Source of the DNA: Senegalimassilia faecalis
Lineage (GTDB): Bacteria > Actinomycetota > Coriobacteriia > Coriobacteriales > Eggerthellaceae
DNA length: 64,000 bases
Direction: 5' to 3'
NCBI RefSeq assembly: GCF_004135645.1
Contig: NZ_SDPW01000001.1
Location: forward strand, 1,922,001-1,986,000
The notes beneath the pieces are model-generated. The model saw only the letters and a program-made list of their open reading frames with translations, did no database searches and was not told the origin of the DNA. Below, one piece after another: positions 34,559 to 42,709 of the stretch. The position numbers were made by a program, and so were the translations under genes. Numbering within the stretch: the first letter of the stretch is position 1; the number at the start of each line of letters is the position of its first letter.

Positions 34559-34572
34559 CGAACAATCGTTCG
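34559..34572 (-). promoter_or_regulatory. Perfect LexA/SOS box
   Basis: CGAACAATCGTTCG matches CGAACN4GTTCG exactly. It lies immediately upstream of the small SOS-associated gene's start at 34546 on the minus strand. Confidence 0.75.
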
Positions 34573-34681
34573 TTGAAAACTAGCGAACAGACTGTGGAGA
34601 GCGCATGACGTTACCGACATACGCTTACACCCCGGGTAACGGCGAAACGCGGTCATTGCATAAAACTTCGCATATAAATCT

Positions 34682-34695
34682 CGAACATATGTTTG
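34682..34695 (+). promoter_or_regulatory. LexA/SOS-like box upstream of the umuC cluster
   Basis: CGAACATATGTTTG has the same half-sites as the alkA box (CGAAC-N4-GTTTG) and is also followed by TATTTTATA. It is 146 bases before the DUF3800 remnant and 389 before umuC. Confidence 0.7.
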
Positions 34696-34738
34696 TATTT
34701 TATATGCTTGCATGATATACTTGTTTTGCCACTCCGGA

Positions 34739-34831
34739 ATGCGGCATAAAGCTATTGGTCTTTCGTTCGCGAAGGGCCTCCGGTGGCCGGGGGTTTCCCC
34801 CGGCATTTTTTTCTTCAGGGAGGCTCCATGA
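34739..34831 (+). other. Possible 30-codon leader reading frame in the umuC transcript
   Basis: An ATG at 34739 opens a 30-codon frame (MRHKAIGLSFAKG...) that runs through the terminator hairpin and stops at TGA 34829-34831, overlapping the next ATG as ATGA. The Shine-Dalgarno is weak (CCGGA). Translation of it would disrupt the terminator, so it could act in attenuation. This is speculative. Confidence 0.35.
34786..34812 (+). terminator. Intrinsic terminator inside the umuC leader
   Basis: GCCGGGGG (34786-34793) pairs with CCCCCGGC (34797-34804) around TTT, followed by ATTTTTTT. It stands between the SOS box and the first gene of the cluster. Confidence 0.8.
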
Positions 34832-35067
34832 GCAAAGATCTTTCTATTTTTGTCGATGAATCGGGAGATCCAGGGAGCGAATCTAAATGCCACGCAATCA
34901 CGCGCTATCGTTTTTCTCAAGTTGCGGACTACATCTGCACGCTTGAGCTCGAAGCGCTTAAATACCGCGAAGGGACCGAAGGTCGAACGAGCACGCTCTT
35001 CTTCGGAACGAAGCGCCAATTCGAGCGAAACTATCTCAAGAAGATCCGCAAGAAACGGTTGGGATAG
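34828..35067 (+). pseudogene. DUF3800 protein with an internal in-frame deletion
   Basis: The 79-residue frame begins LSIFVDESGDPGSES, the hallmark N-terminus of DUF3800 proteins. After only a few residues it continues with FSQVADYICTLELEALKY, LFFGTKRQFERNYLKKIRKK, the family's C-terminus. Normal members are about 230-260 residues, so about 150 residues are missing from the middle, yet the frame is kept. DUF3800 proteins have an RNase H-like fold and this version cannot fold normally. GGGAGG precedes the ATG. The umuC start follows three bases after the stop, so retained translation may serve coupling. Confidence 0.75.
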
Positions 35068-35070
35068 CGG

Positions 35071-36387
35071 ATGGAGTCGAAACATGCTGTAGCTGGATGC
35101 GTTATGTGCATCGATTTGAAGTCGTTTTATGCCAGCGTGGAGTGCGCCGATCGCGGCCTGGACCCGTTCGTCACCAATCTGGTGGTAGCCGACCCCGACC
35201 GTTCGGCCAACACCATCTGCTTGGCCATTACCCCGGCCATGAAAGCGCTGGGCGTGAGAAACCGTTGCCGGGTGCGCGATATCCCCGAAGGCATCGACTA
35301 CATGGTGGCGGTACCGCGTATGCGTCGCTACATGGAGGCAAGCGGGCAGATTGTGGCCGCCTACCTAAAGCTGGTAAGCGCCGAGGACGTGCATGTGTAT
35401 TCCATCGACGAATGTTTCATCGATGCGGCGCCCTACCTGCGCTTATACCGTACCGACGCGCGCACATTCGCGCGCAAGCTCATGGATGCCGCCTTCAGGG
35501 TCACGGGCGTCACGGCCACGGCAGGCATCGGCGAGAACATGTTTCAGGCGAAGGTGGCGCTTGATATTTGCGCCAAGCACGCGCCCGACGGCATCGGGCA
35601 GCTTGACGCCGAATCATTCAAGCGAGAGGTGTGGTTTCACCGCCCCATCACCGACATCTGGGGCATTGGGCCGGGCGTTGCGCGGCGTTTGGCGAAGCAC
35701 GGCGCATACGACCTGGCCGGCGTATGCGCCACCAATCCCAAGGTGCTGCACCGCGAATTCGGCAAAAACGCCGAATATCTCATCGATCACGCTTGGGGTT
35801 TGGAGGCGTGCACGGTGTCGCAGGCGCGCATGTATCGCCCGCGCGGGCATTCGCTCTCGAACGGGCAGGTGCTCATGCGCGACTATGCGCCGGCTGAGGC
35901 CGAAACGCTGTTGCGAGAAATGGTGCTGTCTTCGGCGCTTGAACTGGTGGAAAAGGGTTTGTGCGCGCAGGTGGTGTCCGTGTGGGCAGGGTATTCGGCT
36001 AGCAACTTTCCTCACCAATCGTGGGAAAAGTTCGGGCCTTGCGGCGGGGCGGCGGCCGGTGCAGGCGGGTCGGCAAAGCTGCCGAAACCCACCAACGACG
36101 TCGGCGTACTCACCGATGCGGTGCTGTCCATGTTCCGAGCGCGCGTTGCGCCTGGCATCGCCATCAGGCGGCTCACCGTGGCATTTGGCGACCTGGTAGG
36201 CACAAACGAGGTGCAGCCGACGCTGTTCGACGACGATCGAGCCGAACAGAAGGCCGCCGCCGTGTCGCGCGCGATGGTGGACGTGCGACGCCGCTTCGGC
36301 GCGAATGCGCTTATGAAGGCAACCAGTTTGAAGGAAGAGGCCAACGGCATGGAACGAAACAACCAGGTAGGAGGCCACCGTGCTTAG
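35071..36387 (+). CDS. Y-family DNA polymerase (UmuC/PolV type)
   Basis: The 438-residue translesion polymerase has CIDLKSFYASVEC and YSIDECFID, which supply the catalytic acids, and DIWGIGPGVARRLAKHGAYD, the helix-hairpin-helix. A C-terminal QPTLFDDD fits the beta-clamp binding motif. The fingers region is the UmuC rather than DinB type. It starts three bases after the DUF3800 remnant. A small gene overlaps its end by eight bases. No umuD gene is visible, as in many Gram-positive bacteria. The SOS box at 34682 and the leader terminator should control it. Confidence 0.9.
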   Translation: MESKHAVAGCVMCIDLKSFYASVECADRGLDPFVTNLVVADPDRSANTICLAITPAMKALGVRNRCRVRDIPEGIDYMVAVPRMRRYMEASGQIVAAYLKLVSAEDVHVYSIDECFIDAAPYLRLYRTDARTFARKLMDAAFRVTGVTATAGIGENMFQAKVALDICAKHAPDGIGQLDAESFKREVWFHRPITDIWGIGPGVARRLAKHGAYDLAGVCATNPKVLHREFGKNAEYLIDHAWGLEACTVSQARMYRPRGHSLSNGQVLMRDYAPAEAETLLREMVLSSALELVEKGLCAQVVSVWAGYSASNFPHQSWEKFGPCGGAAAGAGGSAKLPKPTNDVGVLTDAVLSMFRARVAPGIAIRRLTVAFGDLVGTNEVQPTLFDDDRAEQKAAAVSRAMVDVRRRFGANALMKATSLKEEANGMERNNQVGGHRA

Positions 36388-36640
36388 CGAAGACGAAGCC
36401 TGGGCTGCGGTCAGGCTGCCCACGGCCGACACGTGGCCGGGGCTTTCCGCAGACGAACGGGAATATCGAGCGCAAGTGCTCGACGCCATCGCTCGGCGCA
36501 TAGCAGCTGACGGCATACGGGTTTCGGTCCCCTCGCCCGACCGCGGAAGCCAGTTCATGGCGTTCGCCGCGCTCAAAGGCTACGACGACGTTATTGCCGA
36601 GGTCGAGGAATCAGCGGCTTCGGCTTGCCGCCAAGAGTGA
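36380..36640 (+). CDS. Small protein translated downstream of the UmuC-type polymerase
   Basis: The 86-residue protein has a GTG start at 36380 behind TAGGAGG, overlapping the polymerase stop by eight bases, so it is translationally coupled. It is acidic and helical (DEREYRAQVLDAIARRIAAD; DDVIAEVEESAAS). I do not recognise it. Position resembles YolD-like and other small accessory proteins that follow umuC genes. Its last 50 bases overlap the 3' end of the convergent DMT transporter gene. Confidence 0.65.
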   Translation: MLSEDEAWAAVRLPTADTWPGLSADEREYRAQVLDAIARRIAADGIRVSVPSPDRGSQFMAFAALKGYDDVIAEVEESAASACRQE

Positions 36641-37595
36641 CCAGCGCCAGCATGCCCAGCATCAGCACAAGGCCCGCCCAGTCGAAGCCGGAAAACGCCG
36701 TGCCCAAAAACACCCAGGCGCACACGCTGGCGCTGACCGGCTCGATGGCGCCAAGCAAGCTGCCCGTCACCGACCCCACGGCGGCAACGCCGCGCAGGTA
36801 CAGCCCGAACGACACGAACGTGCCAAGCACCGTCAACCCGCCAAGAAGCACCAGCCAGCCGAATGCGTCCATGCCCGCCACGGACTCGGGGGCGCCTGCG
36901 CCGCCAGCCAGCTGCACCGCATAAGCTACGCCCGCGCACGCGCACGTCACCAGCATGCCCACGCCTGTTGCGGCGAAGCTGCCAAAGCGGTCGAACAACC
37001 CGCAGTTGCGCGGAACCATCACGTACAGCGCAACGGAAAGCGCGTTGAGCAGGCCCCAGAACAGCCCCGCGGCCGGTAGCACCAACGTCCCCAGGTCGCC
37101 TTGCGTGGCAATAAGCACCGTGGCCACGAACGCGCATACCAGGCCCGCAAACTCGCTTGCTTTCGGCAGATGGCGCCCAAGCACGCACGTGAACAGCATC
37201 ACGAACACGGTGCCAAGCATCTGCAGTACGGTGGCGGTGCCTGCGTTGGTATGCGCAATGGTCATGGAGTAAGCGAACTGATCGACGAACAGCGCCACGC
37301 CGAACGCAAGGAACGCCAGCTTCGTGCGCGCTTCGCTTCCCCACATCAGCTGCAAAAGGTAACGGCGACGGAAGAACAGAACGCCGAAGAAGATGAGCGA
37401 GGCAACCAAGGAGCGAACCGCCGTAGCGAACATCGGCGTGATGCCGTAGTGCGAAAACAGGTACTGCGCGCACGCGCCGGAAACGCCCCACAGCCCCGCG
37501 CCCACCAGCGCGCACGCAACGCCGACCCAGAACGTGCGGCGTGGCGCAGTCGCGTACGCGCGCTCAGCTTTGCAAGCTTTGTCGGGATTCGCCAT
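36591..37595 (-). CDS. DMT-family (EamA) transporter
   Basis: A 334-residue protein with ten hydrophobic helices in two EamA repeats: VGAGLWGVSGACAQYLF opens the first, GLLNALSVALYVMVP the second, and SLLGAIEPVSASVCAWVFLG is the conserved late segment. Such carriers export amino acids or metabolites. The start at 37595 is chosen over 37631 because it follows AGGCGTCGTTCACC with family-like sequence. It is convergent with, and overlaps, the SOS cluster. Confidence 0.82.
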   Translation of the reverse strand: MANPDKACKAERAYATAPRRTFWVGVACALVGAGLWGVSGACAQYLFSHYGITPMFATAVRSLVASLIFFGVLFFRRRYLLQLMWGSEARTKLAFLAFGVALFVDQFAYSMTIAHTNAGTATVLQMLGTVFVMLFTCVLGRHLPKASEFAGLVCAFVATVLIATQGDLGTLVLPAAGLFWGLLNALSVALYVMVPRNCGLFDRFGSFAATGVGMLVTCACAGVAYAVQLAGGAGAPESVAGMDAFGWLVLLGGLTVLGTFVSFGLYLRGVAAVGSVTGSLLGAIEPVSASVCAWVFLGTAFSGFDWAGLVLMLGMLALVTLGGKPKPLIPRPRQ

Positions 37596-37714
37596 GGTGA
37601 ACGACGCCTTTCTTCCTGGTGAGGGCTGCATACGATAGAATAACGGAGGCGATTGTATAGCAACGCGCGACGCAAAAAGGGGCGGCGCGCGATATCGAAC
37701 CGAAGGATACGCAC

Positions 37715-38137
37715 ATGAGCATTAAAGAACTGGTGCACGACGAAGCGCTGCTGTCCACGCCGTGCGAAAAGGCAACGGCCGCTGACGCCGAGGTGGCGCA
37801 GGACCTGTTAGACACCATGGCATCGCTTGACGACGCCGCCTGCCTGCACGCCAACCAGATCGGCGTGACGCACAACCTGTTCGCATACGTCGACGAGAAA
37901 GATAAGCCGCACGTCATGCTCAACCCCGTCATCAAGCTGGGGTTGGCGGCAAGCAAGCAGGTCGAAGGCTGCTTCACCCACGAAGAGCCCGTCACCGTCA
38001 CGCGCTACGACCGCATCAAGGTTGCGTACGAAGAGCTGCTCGATGGCAAGCTGGTCGCACGCAAGGGCGATTTCCGCGGCTGGGTGGCGCAGCTTATCCA
38101 GCACATGGCCGACCACGGCAAAGGCAAGTTCATCTAA
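37715..38137 (+). CDS. Peptide deformylase-like protein without the catalytic glutamate
   Basis: This 140-residue protein follows the deformylase fold: CLHANQIG replaces GLAANQIG, EGCFTHEE replaces EGCLS and keeps the metal Cys, but the HExxH-type motif reads HMADH. Both metal His remain, while the catalytic Glu is Met. Classic mutagenesis shows this Glu is essential for deformylase activity, so the protein is probably inactive or does something else. A second deformylase with all motifs is at 51907-52317. GAAGGATAC precedes the ATG. Confidence 0.8.
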   Translation: MSIKELVHDEALLSTPCEKATAADAEVAQDLLDTMASLDDAACLHANQIGVTHNLFAYVDEKDKPHVMLNPVIKLGLAASKQVEGCFTHEEPVTVTRYDRIKVAYEELLDGKLVARKGDFRGWVAQLIQHMADHGKGKFI

Positions 38138-38142
38138 GCAGC

Positions 38143-38179
38143 AAACGAGCTCGAAGGCGCAACGCTTTCGAGCTCGTTT
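38143..38179 (+). terminator. Intrinsic terminator after the deformylase-like gene
   Basis: AAACGAGCTCGAA (38143-38155) pairs with TTCGAGCTCGTTT (38167-38179), followed by CATTTAA. Confidence 0.8.
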
Positions 38180-38364
38180 CATTTAACGCGCAGTTCGTCT
38201 CATCTTGAAGCGACGGCACGGAAGGGCGCCCGAGCAAGGAATATCATCAGGCAAGCTGCTGCACAGCCGTCAACGCACAGGAAACCACCCGCCCGTCGCT
38301 CAGCTAGAAGCGAAACGCACCACGCCCGCCCTCCCCGCTAAGGCCCTCGAAGAACGGAGCAGCC

Positions 38365-40359
38365 ATGACCAGCACCCTTTCCCGTCGAAGTTTTCTTGCA
38401 GGCACCGCTGCATTTGCCGCCAGCGTTGCCGCCCTTGGTCTGCCGCGTCGCGCTTATGCGGATGACGCGCAAGCCGCCGAGGGCGCCGTGGTCATCTTGC
38501 ACACCAATGACGTGCACTGCGCAGTCGGCGAAACCGATGCCGCAGGAGCTATCCCGCTGGGCTATTCGGCGCTTGCAAGCTACGTTGCCGACCGCCGCAG
38601 CGTTTTCGGCGCCGAAAACGTCACGCTGGTAGACGCGGGCGACGCCGTGCAGGGAAAAGTGATGGGTACGATCACGCAAGGTCAGGCGCTCATCGACATC
38701 ATGAACGAATGCGGCTACGGCATCGCCATCCCAGGCAACCACGAGTTGAACTACGGCATGACGCAGTTCAACCACCTGATTGGAAGCGCGAACGCGAAAT
38801 ACCTCAGCTGCAACTTCACCGACAACCGCACCGGCACGCCCACGCTTATGTTCGACCCGTACACCATAAAAGAGTATCCGCTCCCAGCAGGCGGGACGGT
38901 GCGCGTGGCGTTCGTGGGCGTCACCACGCCCGCCACGCTTACGGCATCGTCGCCGCGCTCGTTCTGGCGCAGCGACGACGACCACACCTGCGTGTACGGG
39001 TTCTGCGAAGACGAAACGGGCAGCAAGCTGGCACAAGCGGTGCAAGGCGCCGTCGACGAAGCTCGAGCAGCGGGCGCAGAGTTCGTGGTGCTGCTGGCGC
39101 ACCTGGGACAAACCGGTCAGCCCAGCCAGTGGCGCAGCGATACGCTGGTTTCGCGCTGCGAGGGCATCAACGTGGTGATCGACGGACATTCGCACGAGGA
39201 GTACGTGCAAATCGTGCAGGATCGCAACGGCGACGATGTCGTTATCGCGCAAACAGGCACGCAATTCTCTAGCGTGGGGCAGGTCGTCATCATCCCGGAA
39301 ACGGGAACCATACACGCCAGCACGTACAGCTACGAGGCCTCGCTTCTGCGTGAGACGCGCAAGCCTGATGACCCTAGTTACGTGAAGGAGGTCGCTTTCG
39401 GCCGCGATGCGCAAACGCAAGCGGTGGTCGACGAAAAAGCTGCCGAAGTCGAAGCGCAAACGGGAACGGTGGTCGGCCGCAGCGAGGTAGACCTGTTCGC
39501 CTATGAAGCCGACGGCTACACCTGGGCGGTGCGCGCACACGAGACGAACCTGGGCGACTTCGTTGCCGACGCTTACTTGTATTACGCCTCGAACAACGGC
39601 GTGATGCCGGACGTGGCCTTCGTCAACGGCGGCGGCGTGCGCACGAACTTGCTTGCAGGAGACGTTACACGCGCGGACCTCATCAACGTAAATCCCTTCA
39701 ACAACCAGCTGTGTTATACCCAAGTAACCGGCCAAGATTTGCTGGATGCGCTGGAGCTGTCGGCCCGCGCATACCCCGAGCTGCTCGGCGACTTCCTGCA
39801 GGTATCCGAGGGCCTGACATTCACCATTCGCACCGACATCGACTCGCCCGTCGTCCTAAACGGAAACGAGTTCGCGGGCTTCAAAGACGGCGCCGAACGC
39901 CGTGTACGGCGCGTCACGCTGCACGGCAAAGCCATGGACCCGGCGGCCACCTACACGCTGGTGTGCCATTCATATTATCTCGTGGACGGCGGCGGGTCGT
40001 ACAGCATGCTCACGAAGAACCCCGTCACGCTTCTGGGCCTGGACAACGATGCGCTGATGGAATACGTGCAACTGAACCTGCACGGCGTCATCGGGCAGGA
40101 ATACGATGGCGCTGCAGGTCTCGGCCGCATGGCCACGCAAGTCGGCCCCGACAAAGAGGAAAAGCACGAAAAGGAGCAAGAGGAAACCCCGGACCCCGCA
40201 CCCGCTCCAGAGGACAACGCCCCAGCTCTCGAATCCAACCCCAAACCACTAGCCGCAACCGGCGATGCTGCGGCAACGGTAGCAGCGGCTGCAGCCGCTT
40301 TCGGCGTCGCAGTAGCCGCAGGAGCAGCCGCGGTAGCGGCCGAAGCCGAACGGCAGTAA
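38365..40359 (+). CDS. Tat-exported 5'-nucleotidase family protein with LAxTG-like sorting signal
   Basis: The 664-residue protein starts with a Tat signal (LSRRSFLAGTAAFAAS). The metallophosphatase domain has HTNDVHC, DAGDAVQG, GNHELNYG and DGHSHEE. The C-terminal nucleotidase domain has VNGGGVRTNL, NPFNNQL and GGGSYSML. An acidic Pro/Glu linker (about 590-630) leads to LAATG, a hydrophobic Ala-rich helix and a short charged tail, resembling a sortase signal. It should hydrolyse nucleotides or nucleotide sugars outside the cell. The tail lacks the usual Arg/Lys cluster, so anchoring is less certain. A strong terminator follows. Confidence 0.88.
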   Translation: MTSTLSRRSFLAGTAAFAASVAALGLPRRAYADDAQAAEGAVVILHTNDVHCAVGETDAAGAIPLGYSALASYVADRRSVFGAENVTLVDAGDAVQGKVMGTITQGQALIDIMNECGYGIAIPGNHELNYGMTQFNHLIGSANAKYLSCNFTDNRTGTPTLMFDPYTIKEYPLPAGGTVRVAFVGVTTPATLTASSPRSFWRSDDDHTCVYGFCEDETGSKLAQAVQGAVDEARAAGAEFVVLLAHLGQTGQPSQWRSDTLVSRCEGINVVIDGHSHEEYVQIVQDRNGDDVVIAQTGTQFSSVGQVVIIPETGTIHASTYSYEASLLRETRKPDDPSYVKEVAFGRDAQTQAVVDEKAAEVEAQTGTVVGRSEVDLFAYEADGYTWAVRAHETNLGDFVADAYLYYASNNGVMPDVAFVNGGGVRTNLLAGDVTRADLINVNPFNNQLCYTQVTGQDLLDALELSARAYPELLGDFLQVSEGLTFTIRTDIDSPVVLNGNEFAGFKDGAERRVRRVTLHGKAMDPAATYTLVCHSYYLVDGGGSYSMLTKNPVTLLGLDNDALMEYVQLNLHGVIGQEYDGAAGLGRMATQVGPDKEEKHEKEQEETPDPAPAPEDNAPALESNPKPLAATGDAAATVAAAAAAFGVAVAAGAAAVAAEAERQ

Positions 40360-40412
40360 ACGCGGCATCGAAGCTATAAACTCGAAAAGAGCAGCTTGAC
40401 TGCAGCGAGAAA

Positions 40413-40451
40413 GTTAGGACCCTGATGGGAAAGCCCCATCAGGGTCCTAAC
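40413..40451. terminator. Strong hairpin terminator
   Basis: GTTAGGACCCTGATGGG (40413-40429) pairs perfectly with CCCATCAGGGTCCTAAC (40435-40451). It lies between the convergent nucleotidase and small acidic protein genes and may serve both. Confidence 0.8.
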
Positions 40452-40479
40452 GATTCCTTAAGTCAAACAACGCGCTTCG

Positions 40480-40665
40480 CTAGTCATCAACTATGAATTG
40501 CTCCAGGTCGACGCCGAGTTCTTCGGCTTTCTCGCACAGTTCGTAGCCATCGGCGTCATCCATGTCCGCCAAGTCGAGCATGGCTGCATCGAAACCCTCT
40601 GCGGCCGCCGTGCCGCAATAGTCTTCCACATAGTCGCGCAATTCATCCACATCGATTTCCGCCAT
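40480..40665 (-). CDS. Small acidic protein of unknown function
   Basis: A 61-residue, strongly acidic protein (MAEIDVDELRDYVEDYCGTA; DLADMDDADGYELCEKAEEL). GGAGG lies six bases before the ATG at 40665, which supports translation; an ATG at 40683 is possible. The family is unknown to me. It stands alone between terminators. Confidence 0.6.
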   Translation of the reverse strand: MAEIDVDELRDYVEDYCGTAAAEGFDAAMLDLADMDDADGYELCEKAEELGVDLEQFIVDD

Positions 40666-41040
40666 AATGTCCTCCATCGCCATGTTTAATCGGCACCTTA
40701 GTTGATGCGTGGCATCATCTTAGCAATGGCCCCATGAAACGTTTTTCCGCTAAAGCAGTTGCCAGCTTAAAACTAGCGGTTGTTCCTATCGCACTGCCAA
40801 CAATAACTTTTCGCACATGCGGCGGTAAAGACGCAGTGGGTTACGCCGAAGACAGGCCACCACAACCGGGGCTTCAACATGGCGGGACGCGCCCCCAGCC
40901 CTCGGTCCCCCTGCATGCGCCTCTCACCATCGTCCCAACGCAAAGTGAGCCAGCGCCTGGGGATGGCGCTGGCTCATGCTGAGGGATGGCCACTTGGGTC
41001 ATCGTTGGGATATGCGGGTTTGTCTTCCCTGTTCGCAGGC
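40666..41040. other. Intergenic region containing the PiT operon terminator
   Basis: No gene is supported in these 375 bases. A perfect hairpin, TGAGCCAGCGCC (40946-40957) with GGCGCTGGCTCA (40965-40976), lies 65 bases beyond the PiT operon on its strand. Outer sequences around CGTCCCAACG and CGTTGGGA can extend the pairing. Confidence 0.6.
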
Positions 41041-41271
41041 TTAATGGAACATGGGGATCATCAGCCACAGGGCGAACAGCACGATGGCCACGCAAGCGGT
41101 GAAGCACACCACCGACACCACGCGGTGCAGCAGGTGCGGGGTGCCTTGCGCGTCCACATCGCCGGCGGCCCACAAGCGCAGGCCCGATGCGTACAGCACG
41201 CTGATGGCGCAGGCCACGCCCACAGCCACGGCCAATACGGTTGCGAAGTTGATGAGTTCGGAAGCAATCAT
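41041..41271 (-). CDS. Small two-helix membrane protein in the PiT operon
   Basis: A 76-residue protein with two membrane helices (FATVLAVAVGVACAISVLYA and CFTACVAIVLFALWLMIPMF). It starts 15 bases after the phosphate transporter stop with GGAGGG upstream. I do not recognise it. The place is often taken by a PhoU-like DUF47 gene, which is absent. Its role may be structural support of the transporter, but this is a guess. Confidence 0.7.
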   Translation of the reverse strand: MIASELINFATVLAVAVGVACAISVLYASGLRLWAAGDVDAQGTPHLLHRVVSVVCFTACVAIVLFALWLMIPMFH

Positions 41272-41286
41272 GGTTCGGGGCCCTCC

Positions 41287-42471
41287 TTAAGCCGCCTGGG
41301 GCTGGTTATTCGCGGTAGTGGCAGCGGCGGAAACCGCAACCGAGGGGTTCAGCTTCACTTCGTGGCTGTCGTTTACGTTACCGCTGTTCACGGGGTTGCG
41401 CTTCGACAGACGGAAGATGATCAGCGCCACGCACACGGCAATGGCCACGGTGGCAACGGTGCCCCACACGCCGGTCTTCGCCAGCGCGCATGCCAGCGCG
41501 CCCACCACGCCGGCCGCCGGGAACGTGACCAGCCATGCCACCAACATCTTGCCGGCAACGCCCCAGTTCACGGGGTTGCCCTTCTTGCCCAGGCCCGTGC
41601 CGATGATGGAGCCGGAGCACACCTGCGTGGTGGACAGCGCGAAGCCCAGATGCGAGGACACCAGGATGGTGGTGGCCGACGCGGCTTCAGCGGCGAAGCC
41701 CTGCGGCGTGCTGATTTCGGTCAGGCCCTTGCCCAGCGTGCGGATGACGCGCCAACCGCCCATGTACGTGCCGGCGGCAATGGTCAGGCCGCAGATGGCA
41801 ACAACCCACAACTCGGGGCCGGAACCGGAAGGCTGCAGACCCACGGCAATCAACGTCAGCGTGATAATGCCCATGGTCTTCTGCGCATCGTTCGTGCCGT
41901 GCGACAGCGCCACCAGGCACGCCGTGACCGTCTGACCATGGCGGAAACCGGATTCCACCTGATCAGCGCGCATGCGTTTCACCACGGCGTAAATCAGCTT
42001 CACCGCGCAGAACGCGGCCAGGCCAGCCACAACCGGCGACACCAGCGCTGGGATGAGAATCTTCGTGAGCACGGCGGCGAAGTTCACGCCTTCAACGCCC
42101 GCGCCCACGATGACGGCGCCCACCAGGCCGCCGAACAGCGCATGGCTACTCGAGGACGGCAGGCCCACCAGCCACGTCAGCAGGTTCCACGTGATGGCGC
42201 CGATCAAGCCCGCCAAAATGAACTCGGGGGCGATGGTGACCACTTGCTCGTTGATGAGGCCGCCGGAGATGGTCTTGGCCACCTCGACGGAAAGGAAAGC
42301 GCCGACCAGGTTCAAAGAGCCCGCGGCGATGACGGCGGTTTTGGGCTTGAGCGCGCCCGTTGCGATTGAAGTCGCCATGGCGTTGGCGGTGTCGTGAAAG
42401 CCGTTCGTGAAATCGAACGTCAAGGCGGTGACGATCACCAGGCCAACGATAACCAGCGTTGCCGGATCCAT
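41287..42471 (-). CDS. pitA: Inorganic phosphate transporter, PiT family
   Basis: The 394-residue carrier has the two inverted PiT signatures: DFTNGFHDTANAMATSIATG near the start and VALSHGTNDAQKTMGII in the second half. About ten membrane helices are visible. It imports phosphate, probably with cations. GGGAGAAC precedes the ATG. About 110 bases upstream lies a TTTACA-N5-TTTACA repeat like a Bacillus Pho box. The Asn/Ser-rich C-terminal tail of about 25 residues is unusual. Confidence 0.92.
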   Translation of the reverse strand: MDPATLVIVGLVIVTALTFDFTNGFHDTANAMATSIATGALKPKTAVIAAGSLNLVGAFLSVEVAKTISGGLINEQVVTIAPEFILAGLIGAITWNLLTWLVGLPSSSSHALFGGLVGAVIVGAGVEGVNFAAVLTKILIPALVSPVVAGLAAFCAVKLIYAVVKRMRADQVESGFRHGQTVTACLVALSHGTNDAQKTMGIITLTLIAVGLQPSGSGPELWVVAICGLTIAAGTYMGGWRVIRTLGKGLTEISTPQGFAAEAASATTILVSSHLGFALSTTQVCSGSIIGTGLGKKGNPVNWGVAGKMLVAWLVTFPAAGVVGALACALAKTGVWGTVATVAIAVCVALIIFRLSKRNPVNSGNVNDSHEVKLNPSVAVSAAATTANNQPQAA

Positions 42472-42579
42472 GTGCTTGTGTTCTCCCTTCGAGAGTAAGG
42501 TGCGACCTGCGTCTCGTCTTCAGCGCCGCAAGCGCGCAGCATGCCCCATCGCATGCAGAAGAAAAGTCTACGGGCGCTG

Positions 42580-42597
42580 TGTAAAGCGAATGTAAAG
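42580..42597 (-). promoter_or_regulatory. Pho-box-like direct repeat upstream of pitA
   Basis: On the minus strand CTTTACA-TTCG-CTTTACA gives two TTTACA motifs with an 11-base period, matching the TT(A/T/C)ACA tandem recognised by B. subtilis PhoP. Confidence 0.5.
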
Positions 42598-42709
42598 CCG
42601 CATTCAGGCGCGGGTAATGCTTTTGCGGAATCGCGTTCACAACTACATTGAGCGTCGCGACTTCGTCGCTCTTTTGGATAGCCCTCGCTCAAGCCTACGA
42701 GTTTCGGAA

